Assembly: GCA_016705365.1 (NCBI GenBank)
Contig: JADIYI010000002.1
Span: forward strand, 62,001 to 126,000
Source: Gammaproteobacteria bacterium
GTDB taxonomy: Bacteria; Pseudomonadota; Gammaproteobacteria; Pseudomonadales; UBA5518
Length of the DNA: 64,000 nucleotides
Reading direction: 5' to 3'
Part shown: one piece after another, positions 35,034 through 43,666 of the stretch
Layout: the number at the start of each line of letters is the position of its first letter
How positions within the stretch are numbered: position 1 is the stretch's first letter
Notes under the pieces: model-generated
Told to the model about the DNA's origin: nothing
The model's database searches: none
Seen by the model: only the letters and a program-made list of their open reading frames with translations
Made by a program: the position numbers and the translations under genes

Positions 35034-35630
35034 CTATTCCAGCGCCTTCAGGTCGGCGTCGCCCTTGTACGGCTCGGCCTGCGCGGCGGTGTCCTTGCGT
35101 ACCTTGGCGACGATATCGGTGTCGATCACTGGCGACTGGTTGCCCCAGGTACCGCGTACATGCGTCAGCACGGCGGCGATCTCCGCGTCCTGCAACTGGT
35201 CCTTGAACGCTGGCATCGCGCCGTTGTAGGTCGTGCCCTTGACGCTCAGCGTCCCGTTGATGCCGTGCAACACGATGGCCACCAGCGTCTCGGGCTTGCC
35301 GGCCACCCATTCGGAATCCGCCAGCGGCGGGAACACGCCCGGCAGTCCGCCACCACTGGCCTGGTGGCAGGCCACGCAATGTGCAGCGTACACCGCCGCA
35401 CCGTCCGCCTCGGCACCGACCGGTGCGGGCGCGGGACCCTGCAGTTCGGCCACGCTGCGACCGTCACCCCAGGTCGGCGGATTGTCCAGCGACGTGCGCG
35501 CGATGTAGACGATGCCAAAGCCGAGCAGCGCGGCGGTGAGCAGGATCACGAACCACGGCATCGGGTTCGCGCCTTCCTCGGGCTCCGGGTTCTCGCGTTC
35601 TTGTTGAGCGCGGATTTCGGGATCGGTCAT
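35034..35630 (-). CDS. Membrane-anchored monoheme cytochrome c of the oxidase cluster
   Basis: The 198-residue protein has a short acidic N-terminus, one membrane helix (about 24-45), a linker, and a class I cytochrome c domain with the heme motif CVACH and a likely axial methionine in GAMPAFKDQL. The chosen ATG 35630 has a strong Shine-Dalgarno (GGAGG); the frame continues upstream without sense. In place of the diheme CcoP of classical cbb3 oxidases, this monoheme subunit probably carries electrons into the CcoN/CcoO pair. Confidence 0.85.
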   Translation of the reverse strand: MTDPEIRAQQERENPEPEEGANPMPWFVILLTAALLGFGIVYIARTSLDNPPTWGDGRSVAELQGPAPAPVGAEADGAAVYAAHCVACHQASGGGLPGVFPPLADSEWVAGKPETLVAIVLHGINGTLSVKGTTYNGAMPAFKDQLQDAEIAAVLTHVRGTWGNQSPVIDTDIVAKVRKDTAAQAEPYKGDADLKALE

Positions 35631-35676
35631 CGTCACGCCTCCGTGCTGCGCATTGCTTCGGTGCGATGCGTGCGGC

Positions 35677-36288
35677 TCATTTCGCGGCAGCCGAAGCGGC
35701 GGGTGCGACCGGTGTGGCCACCACTGGGAAGCTACGATCCAACGACTGCAGATACTTGACCAGGTCGAGTGCCTCGGGGCGCGCCACCACCACCTGGCCC
35801 GGTGGCTCGGCGCTCGGCGGCAGCTTGACGACGTGGTCTTCCCTGTCGGCTTGGGTCTTGAGTTCGAACAGGAACGGAAACGCCGGCATGATGCTGCCGG
35901 GCACATAGGCACGCGGCTCGTACAGGTGGCCCAGTTGCCAGTCCTCGCTGGGCTGACGCTTGCCGATGTTCATCAGGTCGGGGCCGGTGCGGCTGGTGCC
36001 CAGCAGGTGCGGGTGGTCGTAGACATAGTCACCGGCCACCGTGGCGCGGCCCCAGCCACGCTTGAAGTCAGGTGCAAAATCCTGGGCGCGCGGCTGCTGC
36101 GTATGGCAGTAGACGCAGCCGTTGGCGATGTACACCTCGCGCCCGCGCAATTGCGCGCTGGTGTAGGGCTTGAGGCCGGGTGTGGGCTCGACGTCGCGTA
36201 CCTGCAGGTACGGCAGCACCACCAGCACGCTGGTCGACAGCGCCAGCATCACCATCGCTCCGGAGATCAGCTTGATCTCGCTTTTCAT
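35677..36288 (-). CDS. ccoO: cbb3-type cytochrome c oxidase subunit II (CcoO/FixO-like)
   Basis: CcoO is a membrane-anchored monoheme cytochrome c. One N-terminal helix (about 8-28) is followed by the heme motif CVYCH in NGCVYCHTQQPRAQDF and the axial-methionine region PGSIMPAFPFLF, both typical of CcoO. It has 203 residues, close to the usual size. It overlaps ccoN by 4 bases. The start ATG 36288 is supported by that overlap and by the family N-terminus; the upstream open frame is antisense-like filler. Confidence 0.92.
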   Translation of the reverse strand: MKSEIKLISGAMVMLALSTSVLVVLPYLQVRDVEPTPGLKPYTSAQLRGREVYIANGCVYCHTQQPRAQDFAPDFKRGWGRATVAGDYVYDHPHLLGTSRTGPDLMNIGKRQPSEDWQLGHLYEPRAYVPGSIMPAFPFLFELKTQADREDHVVKLPPSAEPPGQVVVARPEALDLVKYLQSLDRSFPVVATPVAPAASAAAK

Positions 36289-37931
36289 GACATGGCCTCC
36301 CGGCCGAAGAAATGCCTGAATAGCGCAGGCTGGTCGCGTTGCGGGCCGCGATGCAGCACCAGTAGCATGAAATGCGCGGCGAAGACCAGATGGCCGATCA
36401 CCATCATGGCGCCGCCGACGCTGCGCCCCTTCAGATACGGCAAGGTCAGGGTCACCGAATCCATGAACGGTCTGGCAGCATCGAGCATCGCCTCGCCTTG
36501 CAGCCAGCCGCCAATGGTCAGACTGATGAAGTAGATCGCGATGCCCAGGCTGACGAGCCAGAAATGTACACTGATCAACCACGGAAACGGCCATTCGCGC
36601 GCCGTAATGCGCGGCATTACGAAGTACATGGCGCCGAAGAAGACCATGCTGACGAAGCCGTACAGCCCCAGGTGCGCGTGCGCCACGGTGTAATGCGTGA
36701 AGTGGGTGACGACGTTGACGCTGCGCAGTGCCTCGAACGAACCCTGCACCGAACTGACCGTGTACATCAGCCCGCCCAGGCCGACGAAACGCAGCGTCGG
36801 CGAATAACGAAATGCCGCAAGGTAGCCCTGCAGCGTCTGGAACTGGTTGACGGTGAAAGCGGCCACCGGAATGATCATCATCATGCTCTGCACGATCGAT
36901 AGCGTGATCATCCAGCCAGGCACCGGTCCGCCGATCAGGTGGTGGCCGCCGACCTGGCCGTAGAAGAACGCCAGCCCCCAGAAACCCAGCAGCGACAGGT
37001 TGTACGACTGGATCGGTCGGCCGATGACCTTGGGCAGGAAGTAGTACACCGAAGCCAGCGCCAGTGGCGTGTAGAACAGGCCGAGCACGTTGTGGCCGAA
37101 CCACCAGTTCATGGTGGCCTGTTCGACGCCGACGTGCACGCCGGGGAACTTGGCGACGATGAACAGCACCGGCAGCCAGAACAGCGCGCATGCCATGTAC
37201 CACACCGACACGTACAGATGGTCGACCTTGCGGTTGACAAGCGTAAACACCAACGGCAGTCCGATCAGCGCGCCGCCGAGCGCGAACAACGTGCCGATCT
37301 GCCAGGGGATCTCCAGCCATTCCAGGCCGTCGCTGATGCCCGCGCCGACGCTGCCCAGCCCGGCGATCAGCGCCGCATTCCACAGCACCGCGCCGATGAA
37401 TGCGTAGCGTGCGCCCATCAATGGTGTTTTTAGCAGCCGCGGGATGATGAACAGCGCCACGCCCAGCCCGGCCATCGGCGCCCAGCCGTAGGCCACCGCG
37501 TTCAAGTGAATGGTGCGGATGCGCCCGAAGCTCAGCCACGCTTGCTGCACCAGCCAGTCGGGATTGTGCAGTTTGATCGATGCCGTCAGGCCGGCCGCCG
37601 AAGCCACCAGCAGCCACACCATGGCACAGCAGAAAAAGAAGAATACCACTGGCCCCGTGGAGGCGTCGGCACGCGCGCGCTCGAGGATTTCGTTGCTGTC
37701 GCTGTCGCCGATGGCGCCGCCTTGTGCGGCGTCAGTGCCTTTTTGCAGCGCGCCGCGTGCGACGCCAGTGGCCGCGGGTTCTTCGACGCGGCCGATTTCA
37801 TCGGGCGCAAAGATGATTTCGGCGCCGCGACTGCTGCGATCGAACAGACCTCTGCGCTGCGACCAGATGAATAGCAGCAGGGCGACGAAGGACAGGACGA
37901 AGGCGGACAGCAGGATGGACGCGGTGTTCAC
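36285..37931 (-). CDS. ccoN: cbb3-type cytochrome oxidase subunit I with N-terminal CcoS-like extension
   Basis: This is the catalytic heme-copper subunit, reducing O2 at a heme b3-CuB centre. It has 548 residues and about 12 core helices. Recognisable ligands are HLNAVAYGW (heme b), WWFGHN (CuB), GGHHL (CuB) and the paired-histidine segment HYTVAHAHLG. YYFLPK holds the cross-linked tyrosine expected of cbb3 enzymes. The first ~50 residues form an extra helix followed by RRGLFD...EIIFAPDE, resembling the assembly protein CcoS. The start is GTG 37931 with AGGGAG six bases upstream. No ccoP, ccoG, ccoH or ccoI lies in the window. Confidence 0.88.
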   Translation of the reverse strand: MNTASILLSAFVLSFVALLLFIWSQRRGLFDRSSRGAEIIFAPDEIGRVEEPAATGVARGALQKGTDAAQGGAIGDSDSNEILERARADASTGPVVFFFFCCAMVWLLVASAAGLTASIKLHNPDWLVQQAWLSFGRIRTIHLNAVAYGWAPMAGLGVALFIIPRLLKTPLMGARYAFIGAVLWNAALIAGLGSVGAGISDGLEWLEIPWQIGTLFALGGALIGLPLVFTLVNRKVDHLYVSVWYMACALFWLPVLFIVAKFPGVHVGVEQATMNWWFGHNVLGLFYTPLALASVYYFLPKVIGRPIQSYNLSLLGFWGLAFFYGQVGGHHLIGGPVPGWMITLSIVQSMMMIIPVAAFTVNQFQTLQGYLAAFRYSPTLRFVGLGGLMYTVSSVQGSFEALRSVNVVTHFTHYTVAHAHLGLYGFVSMVFFGAMYFVMPRITAREWPFPWLISVHFWLVSLGIAIYFISLTIGGWLQGEAMLDAARPFMDSVTLTLPYLKGRSVGGAMMVIGHLVFAAHFMLLVLHRGPQRDQPALFRHFFGREAMS

Positions 37932-38293
37932 GAAGGACTCCCTCTTGCAGGGTGGGGCGGCGCCGTGATCGGCGCGCAGTCGCCGCGTTCATGTGCGGCA
38001 GAATTACGAATGACGCCGGGGCTCAACCGGCCTTGTTGTTTCCATGCAGTCCATTGACCGCGCACCAGACACCGTAAATGCAAACCGGAAGCGTTATCAT
38101 ACGTGATATTCTTGCGCGTACAAACCTCATCTGCCCGGAGAATCAATGAGTAAATGCCAACAGCGATCGACGTGAGCCGCACGCCTGGCCGCATGACGCA
38201 TTGCCCGAGCCGCCTCATTCCGACGACGGTCCGGTTTGGGCTGGCATGACTCTCCGGTTGCACCGGAATACGCACGCTTAGATTGCGCACAAC
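37932..38293. other. 362-base intergenic region between ccoN and the esterase gene
   Basis: This gap separates the leftward ccoN from the rightward esterase gene. It holds the candidate ccoN promoter/operator (38095-38123) and no convincing coding frame; a 120-codon minus-strand frame (37928-38290) lacks a recognisable Shine-Dalgarno or domain. I saw no classical 14-base FNR box (TTGAT-N4-ATCAA), which is usually present ahead of cbb3 oxidase operons, and no clear promoter for the esterase gene. Confidence 0.5.
38095..38123 (-). promoter_or_regulatory. Candidate ccoN promoter overlapped by a dyad
   Basis: On the minus strand TTGTAC (38123-38118) precedes TATGAT (38101-38096) by 16 bases, about 160 bases upstream of ccoN. 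The -10 box lies inside the dyad TATCA-TACG-TGATA (38095-38108), which could be a repressor site. The -35 match is poor (three of six), so confidence is low. Confidence 0.3.
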
Positions 38294-39079
38294 ATGGATA
38301 AATTACTGCATTTCCAGCGTTTCGGAGAGGGTGATCGCACCGTGATTCTGCTGCATGGCCTGTTCGGGCTGTCGGCGAATCTTGGACCGCTCGCACGTGA
38401 GCTGGCGCGTGACTACCGGGTGCTGGTGCCGGATTTGCGCAATCACGGGCGCTCGTTTCATGCGGCGGAAATGAATTACCCGCTGATGGCCGCCGATGTG
38501 GTGCGACTGATGGACACGGACGGCATTGCACGGGCGGCGCTGATCGGACACTCCATGGGCGGCAAGGTCGCGATGCAGGCGGCGCTCGATCATCCCGGGC
38601 GTATCGAGCGCTTGCTGGTCGCGGATATCGCGCCGATCGACTATCAGCCGCATCACGGCCGCTTGCTGGTCGCGTTGCGCGAGGCAGCGGAGGATTTCCT
38701 GGCCGATCGCAACCGCACCCGGCAGATTCTCGAGGCGCACATCGATGAGCCCGGGGTGGTCGCGCTGATGCTGATGAACCGTGCCCGGAGCGACGACGGC
38801 AGCTGGCACTGGCGCTTCAATCTCGAGGCGATCGAGCGTGACTATGCGCAGATTCTTGCGGCCCCGCACTCCGACGCAAGCTACCCGGGACCGGTGCTGT
38901 TCCTCAAGGGCGAGCTGTCGGAGTACATTCTTCCCTCGCACCTGGAACCCACGCGCAGGCTGTTTCCCGGTGCACGGCTCAAGGTGATTGCCGGAGCCGG
39001 GCACTGGCTGCACGCCGAGAAGCCGGCGGTGTTCCTGCGCCTGGTCCGCGATTTTCTGCGCGAAGCGCCTGCGCGCTGA
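38294..39079 (+). CDS. ybfF: Alpha/beta-hydrolase, YbfF-type esterase
   Basis: The 261-residue protein is a serine hydrolase. The oxyanion region is LLHGLFGLSANLG, the nucleophile elbow GHSMGGK carries the catalytic serine, and the catalytic histidine is in AGAGHWLHAEKP. VPDLRNHGRS and MNYPLMAADV closely match E. coli YbfF, an esterase active on short acyl and acyl-CoA substrates in vitro. It stands alone between ccoN and the convergent aldehyde dehydrogenase gene. Confidence 0.88.
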   Translation: MDKLLHFQRFGEGDRTVILLHGLFGLSANLGPLARELARDYRVLVPDLRNHGRSFHAAEMNYPLMAADVVRLMDTDGIARAALIGHSMGGKVAMQAALDHPGRIERLLVADIAPIDYQPHHGRLLVALREAAEDFLADRNRTRQILEAHIDEPGVVALMLMNRARSDDGSWHWRFNLEAIERDYAQILAAPHSDASYPGPVLFLKGELSEYILPSHLEPTRRLFPGARLKVIAGAGHWLHAEKPAVFLRLVRDFLREAPAR

Positions 39080-39090
39080 GGCATGCCGGG

Positions 39091-40551
39091 TTATTTCTTT
39101 ATCTGTCCGTCGAGCATTTTCGCCAGTTTCGGTCCGAACGGCGGCATGGTGCCGGCGAGCTTGGCGAGATTGATCCTGCCCTCGCGATAGACACCCTTGG
39201 CGTGACTGAAGGTACGGAAGCCGTCGCGTCCGTGATAATGCCCGACGCCGCTGTTACCGATGCCGCCGAACGGCAGATCGTCACAGGCGAAATGCATCAG
39301 CACATTGTTCACCGACACGCCGCCGGAAATGGTTTCCTGCAATACGCGTTCGCGTTCCGCCGCGTCCTTGCCAAACCAGTAGAGGGCCAGTGGCCGCGGC
39401 CGGGCGTTGATATAGGCGATGCAGTCGGAGAGGTCACGATAACTCTTCACGATCATCAGTGGCCCGAATATCTCCTCCTGCATCAGTTTCAGCTCATCGC
39501 CGGGATCGACCACGATATGGGGCGGGATCTTGTGCAGCGAGCGGTCGCTGTAATCCTCGCCGGCGGGATTCAACTCGAGTACCCGCGCGCCACTCGCACG
39601 GGCTTCCTCGATATAGCCGAGCACGCGCTGGTAATGGCGCTCGTTGATCATCGAGTTGTAATCGGGATTGCCGACCGTGGTCGGGAACTGGGTGACAAAG
39701 GTGCGTCGGCAGGCGTCCAGGAACACTTCGAGCCGCGCCTGCGGGACGAATACATAGTCGGGCGAGATGCACAGCTGCCCGGCATTCTGTGCCTTGCCGC
39801 TCATGATCTTGTCGGCGGCATCCTCGATATCCGCGCTGGCACTCACGATCACCGGCGATTTGCCGCCGAGTTCCAGCGTGACAGGTGTGAGATTCTCCGC
39901 CGCGGCGCGCATCACCATGCGTCCGATGGAGGTGGCACCGGTGAACAGCAGGTGGTCGAAGGGCAGCGCGGCAAACGCGGCGCCGACCTCGGGGCCGCCG
40001 GTTACCACCGCGATTTCGGTGGGATCGAAATAGCGCGCGATCAGGGTCCGGGCCAGTTCGGAGGTCTGTGGCGCAAACTCGGAGGGTTTGACCATCGCCC
40101 GGTTGCCGGCTCCGAGAATATCCGCCATCGGGCTGAAGATCATGGCGAAAGGCACATTCCATGGCGTCATGTTGCCGACGACTCCCTTGGGCTGGTGATA
40201 CACGCGGGCGCGTGCGCCGAAAAGATTCATCGGCACCGGGGCACTGCGTCGTTCCGGCTTCATCCACGACTTGAGATGCTTCCTGACGTACTTCAGGTTG
40301 CCGACCGCGGTCATGACCTCGGACATGCGGGTCATATACGGGGAGCGACAGCCGTAATCCGCCGACAATGCAGCGCAGATGGCTGCCTGGTTGTCGACCA
40401 GCAGCGCGATGCAACGCTCGATGCGATCGATACGGGTGCCGTAGGCAACCGCGCCCTCGGCACGAAACGCCGTGCGCTGGCGCTCGAGGAGTTCATTGAG
40501 ACCGGCGCAGGCATCGGCCGTTGCACTGGCTTGTTCGGATATCGAGTTCAT
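39091..40551 (-). CDS. Aldehyde dehydrogenase, coniferyl aldehyde dehydrogenase-like
   Basis: This is a class 3-like NAD(P)-dependent aldehyde dehydrogenase of 486 residues. The general-base glutamate is E227 (LELGGKSP) and the catalytic cysteine is C261 (NAGQLCISPDY). TPWNVPF and the C-terminal FGGIGNSGVGHYHG are typical of the coniferyl-aldehyde/long-chain branch. It lies downstream of, and in the same direction as, a GMC alcohol dehydrogenase, which suggests sequential oxidation of an alcohol through its aldehyde to an acid. The exact substrate is not evident. Confidence 0.88.
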   Translation of the reverse strand: MNSISEQASATADACAGLNELLERQRTAFRAEGAVAYGTRIDRIERCIALLVDNQAAICAALSADYGCRSPYMTRMSEVMTAVGNLKYVRKHLKSWMKPERRSAPVPMNLFGARARVYHQPKGVVGNMTPWNVPFAMIFSPMADILGAGNRAMVKPSEFAPQTSELARTLIARYFDPTEIAVVTGGPEVGAAFAALPFDHLLFTGATSIGRMVMRAAAENLTPVTLELGGKSPVIVSASADIEDAADKIMSGKAQNAGQLCISPDYVFVPQARLEVFLDACRRTFVTQFPTTVGNPDYNSMINERHYQRVLGYIEEARASGARVLELNPAGEDYSDRSLHKIPPHIVVDPGDELKLMQEEIFGPLMIVKSYRDLSDCIAYINARPRPLALYWFGKDAAERERVLQETISGGVSVNNVLMHFACDDLPFGGIGNSGVGHYHGRDGFRTFSHAKGVYREGRINLAKLAGTMPPFGPKLAKMLDGQIKK

Positions 40552-40580
40552 GTGAGTTGCTCCACTCGGGTGTGAATCTT

Positions 40581-40605
40581 GCCCGGACTCGGCTGTTGTC
40601 CGGGC
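40581..40605 (-). terminator. Intercistronic hairpin between the GMC dehydrogenase and aldehyde dehydrogenase genes
   Basis: GCCCGGAC (40581-40588) and GTCCGGGC (40598-40605) form a perfect 8-base-pair stem with a 9-base loop, starting directly after the GMC stop codon on the minus strand. No U tract follows. It may be a partial terminator or a message-stability element that sets the ratio of the two enzymes. Confidence 0.4.
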
Positions 40606-42225
40606 TCATTCATGGTCTTCGATCAGCATATCGGCGGCCTTTTCGCCGATCGCCACGCACAACGCATTGGTGTTGCCGCTGATGATGCGCGGAATCACCG
40701 AGGCGTCGGCGATACGCAGCCCCTCCAGTCCGTGCACGCGCAAACGATGATCGACCACGGCGAAATCGTCACGGCCCATCGCACAGGTGCCCACCGGATG
40801 GTATACCGAACCGGCACTGCGCCGGATGTAGGCGAGGATCTTCTCGTCGCTGTCGCAGTGGGGGCCGGGCAGGATCTCGTCGTCGCGGAATCCGTCGAAC
40901 ACGCTCGAGGCGAAAATCTCGCGCACCCGCTTGACCGCCTCGATGGTCACGCGCCGATCCTCTTCGGTGGACAGGTAATTGGCGCGAATGGCCGGCGGAT
41001 AGTCGGGAAACGGTGTGCGGATATGCACGCTGCCGCGGCTGCTCGGGCGCAGGTTGCAGACCGTCGCCGTGGTGCCGGGCACGGTGTAGATCCGGCCCGC
41101 GGCGTTGAGGCGTCCCGCGGCGGGTGTGTAATGGATCTGGGCATCGGGCCGCGTAACATCCGCGGAGCTGCGCAGAAACGCACCCGCCTGGCAGGCGGGG
41201 TGAATCAGCAGGCCCTGGCGCTTGAAGCCGAAGCGCAGCGCGTTGCGGATCAGGCCCAGCGCTCGGGTTTCCTCGAAGAAGGTCCCGGTATTGCGCAGTC
41301 CCTGCTGGACGTGCACGGTCAGGTGATCCTGCAGGTTCTCACCCACCCCCGGCAGCTCGTGGTTCGTTTCGATACCGAGCGGGGCCAGCAGAGCGCCATT
41401 GCCGATCCCCGAGAGTTCCAGCAGTTGCGGACTGTTGATCGAGCCGCCGCACAGCACCACCGCCTTGCTTGCGTACACGCGCTGCACACCGCCCTGGTGG
41501 CGGTACTCGATACCACTGACGCGCTTGCCGTCGAGCAGCAGGCGCTCGGCCAGCGCCCGGGTGCGAATATCGAGGTTGGCGCGCCCGCGCGCGCTCTTCA
41601 GGTAGTGGGTTGCGGTGGTCTGGCGCAGGCCATTGCGCACGCTCACCTGGTAGCGCCCGATCCCTTCCTGCGTGGGGCCGTTGAAATCCGTGTTGTGCGG
41701 CAAACCAATGCTGACTCCCGCCTGGATGAACAGATCGGTGGCGTCGAGTGGTGGTCCGACTTCGCTGACCCACAAGCCGCCGCCCACGCCATGCAACTCG
41801 CTCGCCCCGCGCGTGTTGTGCTCGCTCCTGAGAAAATAGGGCAGCAGCTCGTCGAAGGACCAGCCGGGGTTTCCGGCCGCGGCCCACTCGGCGTAATCCT
41901 CGCGCTGGCCGCGGATGTAGACCATGCCGTTGATCGCGCTGCTGCCACCGACGACCTTGCCGCGCGGCCAGGCGATCTTGCGGTAATCCAGTTCGGGTTC
42001 GGGCTCGGTCTGGTAGCACCAGTTGAGGCCCTTGTGATTCATCAGGAACGCGAAACCGAGCGGCACGTGGATCATGGGGTTGCGCGGCCAGCCACCAGCC
42101 TCGAGCAGGAGCACCCGGCGGCTGGCCTCGCGGCTCAGGCGCGAGGCCAGCGCGCAACCGGCGGAGCCGGCCCCGACGATGATGTAGTCGTACGCGGCAT
42201 TGCCGGCGCGCGCATGAATGGACAC
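40606..42225 (-). CDS. GMC-family FAD-dependent alcohol/choline dehydrogenase
   Basis: The 539-residue flavoenzyme has the FAD dinucleotide motif GAGSAG (18-23) and both GMC signatures (GKVVGGSSAINGMVYIRGQ near 90 and GGSINSPQLLELSGIG near 265). The active-site histidine is in the C-terminal YHPVGTCAMG. It resembles AlkJ and BetA-type enzymes that oxidise primary alcohols and pass electrons to the respiratory chain. The divergent CoA-transferase and the downstream aldehyde dehydrogenase suggest an alcohol degradation route. The physiological substrate is unknown. Confidence 0.9.
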   Translation of the reverse strand: MSIHARAGNAAYDYIIVGAGSAGCALASRLSREASRRVLLLEAGGWPRNPMIHVPLGFAFLMNHKGLNWCYQTEPEPELDYRKIAWPRGKVVGGSSAINGMVYIRGQREDYAEWAAAGNPGWSFDELLPYFLRSEHNTRGASELHGVGGGLWVSEVGPPLDATDLFIQAGVSIGLPHNTDFNGPTQEGIGRYQVSVRNGLRQTTATHYLKSARGRANLDIRTRALAERLLLDGKRVSGIEYRHQGGVQRVYASKAVVLCGGSINSPQLLELSGIGNGALLAPLGIETNHELPGVGENLQDHLTVHVQQGLRNTGTFFEETRALGLIRNALRFGFKRQGLLIHPACQAGAFLRSSADVTRPDAQIHYTPAAGRLNAAGRIYTVPGTTATVCNLRPSSRGSVHIRTPFPDYPPAIRANYLSTEEDRRVTIEAVKRVREIFASSVFDGFRDDEILPGPHCDSDEKILAYIRRSAGSVYHPVGTCAMGRDDFAVVDHRLRVHGLEGLRIADASVIPRIISGNTNALCVAIGEKAADMLIEDHE

Positions 42226-42433
42226 CTGATCCCGCTCCGTAGCCCGAAAAAGGCGGCCATTGTCGACGATTTGTCCTGCCGCCTCAAACGCCGGGCCATT
42301 ACGTTTTGTTTATCGGGAATGAAACGATCGGACTTGCGGCCGGCTTCGGATATTCGCGGCAGGAGACGTTCTGCTGGCGACGGGCCGCGCGCCCGTTATG
42401 ATGGTGCTTTGCAGTGGGCGGAGGACAATGCGG

Positions 42434-43654
42434 ATGAGCGAGGCAAATGGCATGTTGCAGGGTATCCGGGTGATCGATTGCGGAACCTGGGTGGCGGCGC
42501 CGGCGGCGGCCACGGTACTTGGCGACTTCGGCGCCGATGTCATCAAGATCGAGGCGCCACCCGGTGGTGACACTTACCGCTGGTGCGCGCAGTTCGTGCC
42601 GGGGTTTCCGCGCTGCAACGACAACTATTCATGGCAACTCACCGCCCGCAACAAGCGCAGCATCGTGCTCGATATCAAGCACCCGGACGGATACGCCGCA
42701 CTGTTGCGTCTGGTCGCAACGGCTGATGTGTTTCTCAGCAATTTTCCGCCCGCGGTACTGGAGAAACTGCGTATCCGCTACCAGGATCTGCGCGAACACA
42801 ACCCGCGCCTGGTGTACGGGCAGCTCTCGGGTTACGGAGAGCAGGGACCACAGGCGAATCTTGCGGCCTATGACCGTACCGGCTGGTGGGCCCGCTCCGG
42901 AATGATGGATCGCATGCGTTACCGCGATCATCCCCCGGCCGGTGGCATTCTCGGCTGGGGCGATCACGCCAGCGCGATGTCGCTGTTCGGCGCGGTGATG
43001 ATGGGCCTCTACCGGCGCGAACGCAGCGGGCTGGGTGGCAAGGTGTCGACTTCGTTGCTGGCCAACGGCATCTGGGCCAACGGTATTCCATTGCAGGCCC
43101 GGCTCAGCGGCGCCGAGGTCGGACTCGAGACGCCGCGGCCCGAGATGGACAATGCGCTTGCAGTTGCGTACGAGACCCGTGATGGGCACTGGTTCTACCC
43201 CTGGCTGTTCGATGAGGAGCGTGACTGGGTGCGCTTCGTGATTGCCCTCGGGCTGCGCGAGCTGGTGGAGGATCCGCGCTTCGTGGAGACCACCGAACGG
43301 CGGGCCAATGCCCGGGCGCTGATCGCGGCTATCGCTGCCACGGTGCAGCGCGAGGACTGGTCGCATTGGTGCGTCCTGCTGCCGGATCAGGGCATAGACC
43401 TGATTTCGGTCAATACGCTCGATGACGTGATCCGCGATCCGCAGGTGATCGCCAATGCCGGTATCGTGCCGCTCGAGGGTGTTCCCGGCAGCGCCACGCA
43501 TACCGTCAACAGTCCGGTGTTCGTCGAAGGAGAAACCAAGCGCAGCGCGGGGCGCGCGCCGGAGCTCGGCCAACATACGCTCGAAGTGCTGGCCGAGGTG
43601 GGTTATGACAGCGAGCGCATCGCGCGGATGAAAGCCGCCGGCGTGCTGGGCTAA
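42434..43654 (+). CDS. CaiB/BaiF family (class III) CoA-transferase
   Basis: The 406-residue enzyme moves CoA between carboxylic acids. The N-terminal RVIDCGTWVAAPAAATVLGD and GADVIKIE are characteristic of the family. The segment LAAYDRTGWWARSGMM holds the aspartate expected to be catalytic. The start chosen is ATG 42434, nine bases after GGAGGA; ATG 42428 is too close to it. The divergent GMC gene is about 200 bases away, and a TATGAT at 42397-42402 may be part of its promoter. The acid substrate is unknown. Confidence 0.88.
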   Translation: MSEANGMLQGIRVIDCGTWVAAPAAATVLGDFGADVIKIEAPPGGDTYRWCAQFVPGFPRCNDNYSWQLTARNKRSIVLDIKHPDGYAALLRLVATADVFLSNFPPAVLEKLRIRYQDLREHNPRLVYGQLSGYGEQGPQANLAAYDRTGWWARSGMMDRMRYRDHPPAGGILGWGDHASAMSLFGAVMMGLYRRERSGLGGKVSTSLLANGIWANGIPLQARLSGAEVGLETPRPEMDNALAVAYETRDGHWFYPWLFDEERDWVRFVIALGLRELVEDPRFVETTERRANARALIAAIAATVQREDWSHWCVLLPDQGIDLISVNTLDDVIRDPQVIANAGIVPLEGVPGSATHTVNSPVFVEGETKRSAGRAPELGQHTLEVLAEVGYDSERIARMKAAGVLG

Positions 43655-43666
43655 GCCCGCGCCGCG

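Noticed and set aside
37928..38290. 120-codon minus-strand frame in the ccoN-esterase gap
   Set aside because: No Shine-Dalgarno, no similarity I recognise, and it overlaps the predicted promoter region.
40579..42570. 663-codon plus-strand open frame opposite the GMC gene
   Set aside because: Antisense of GMC; no domain recognised.
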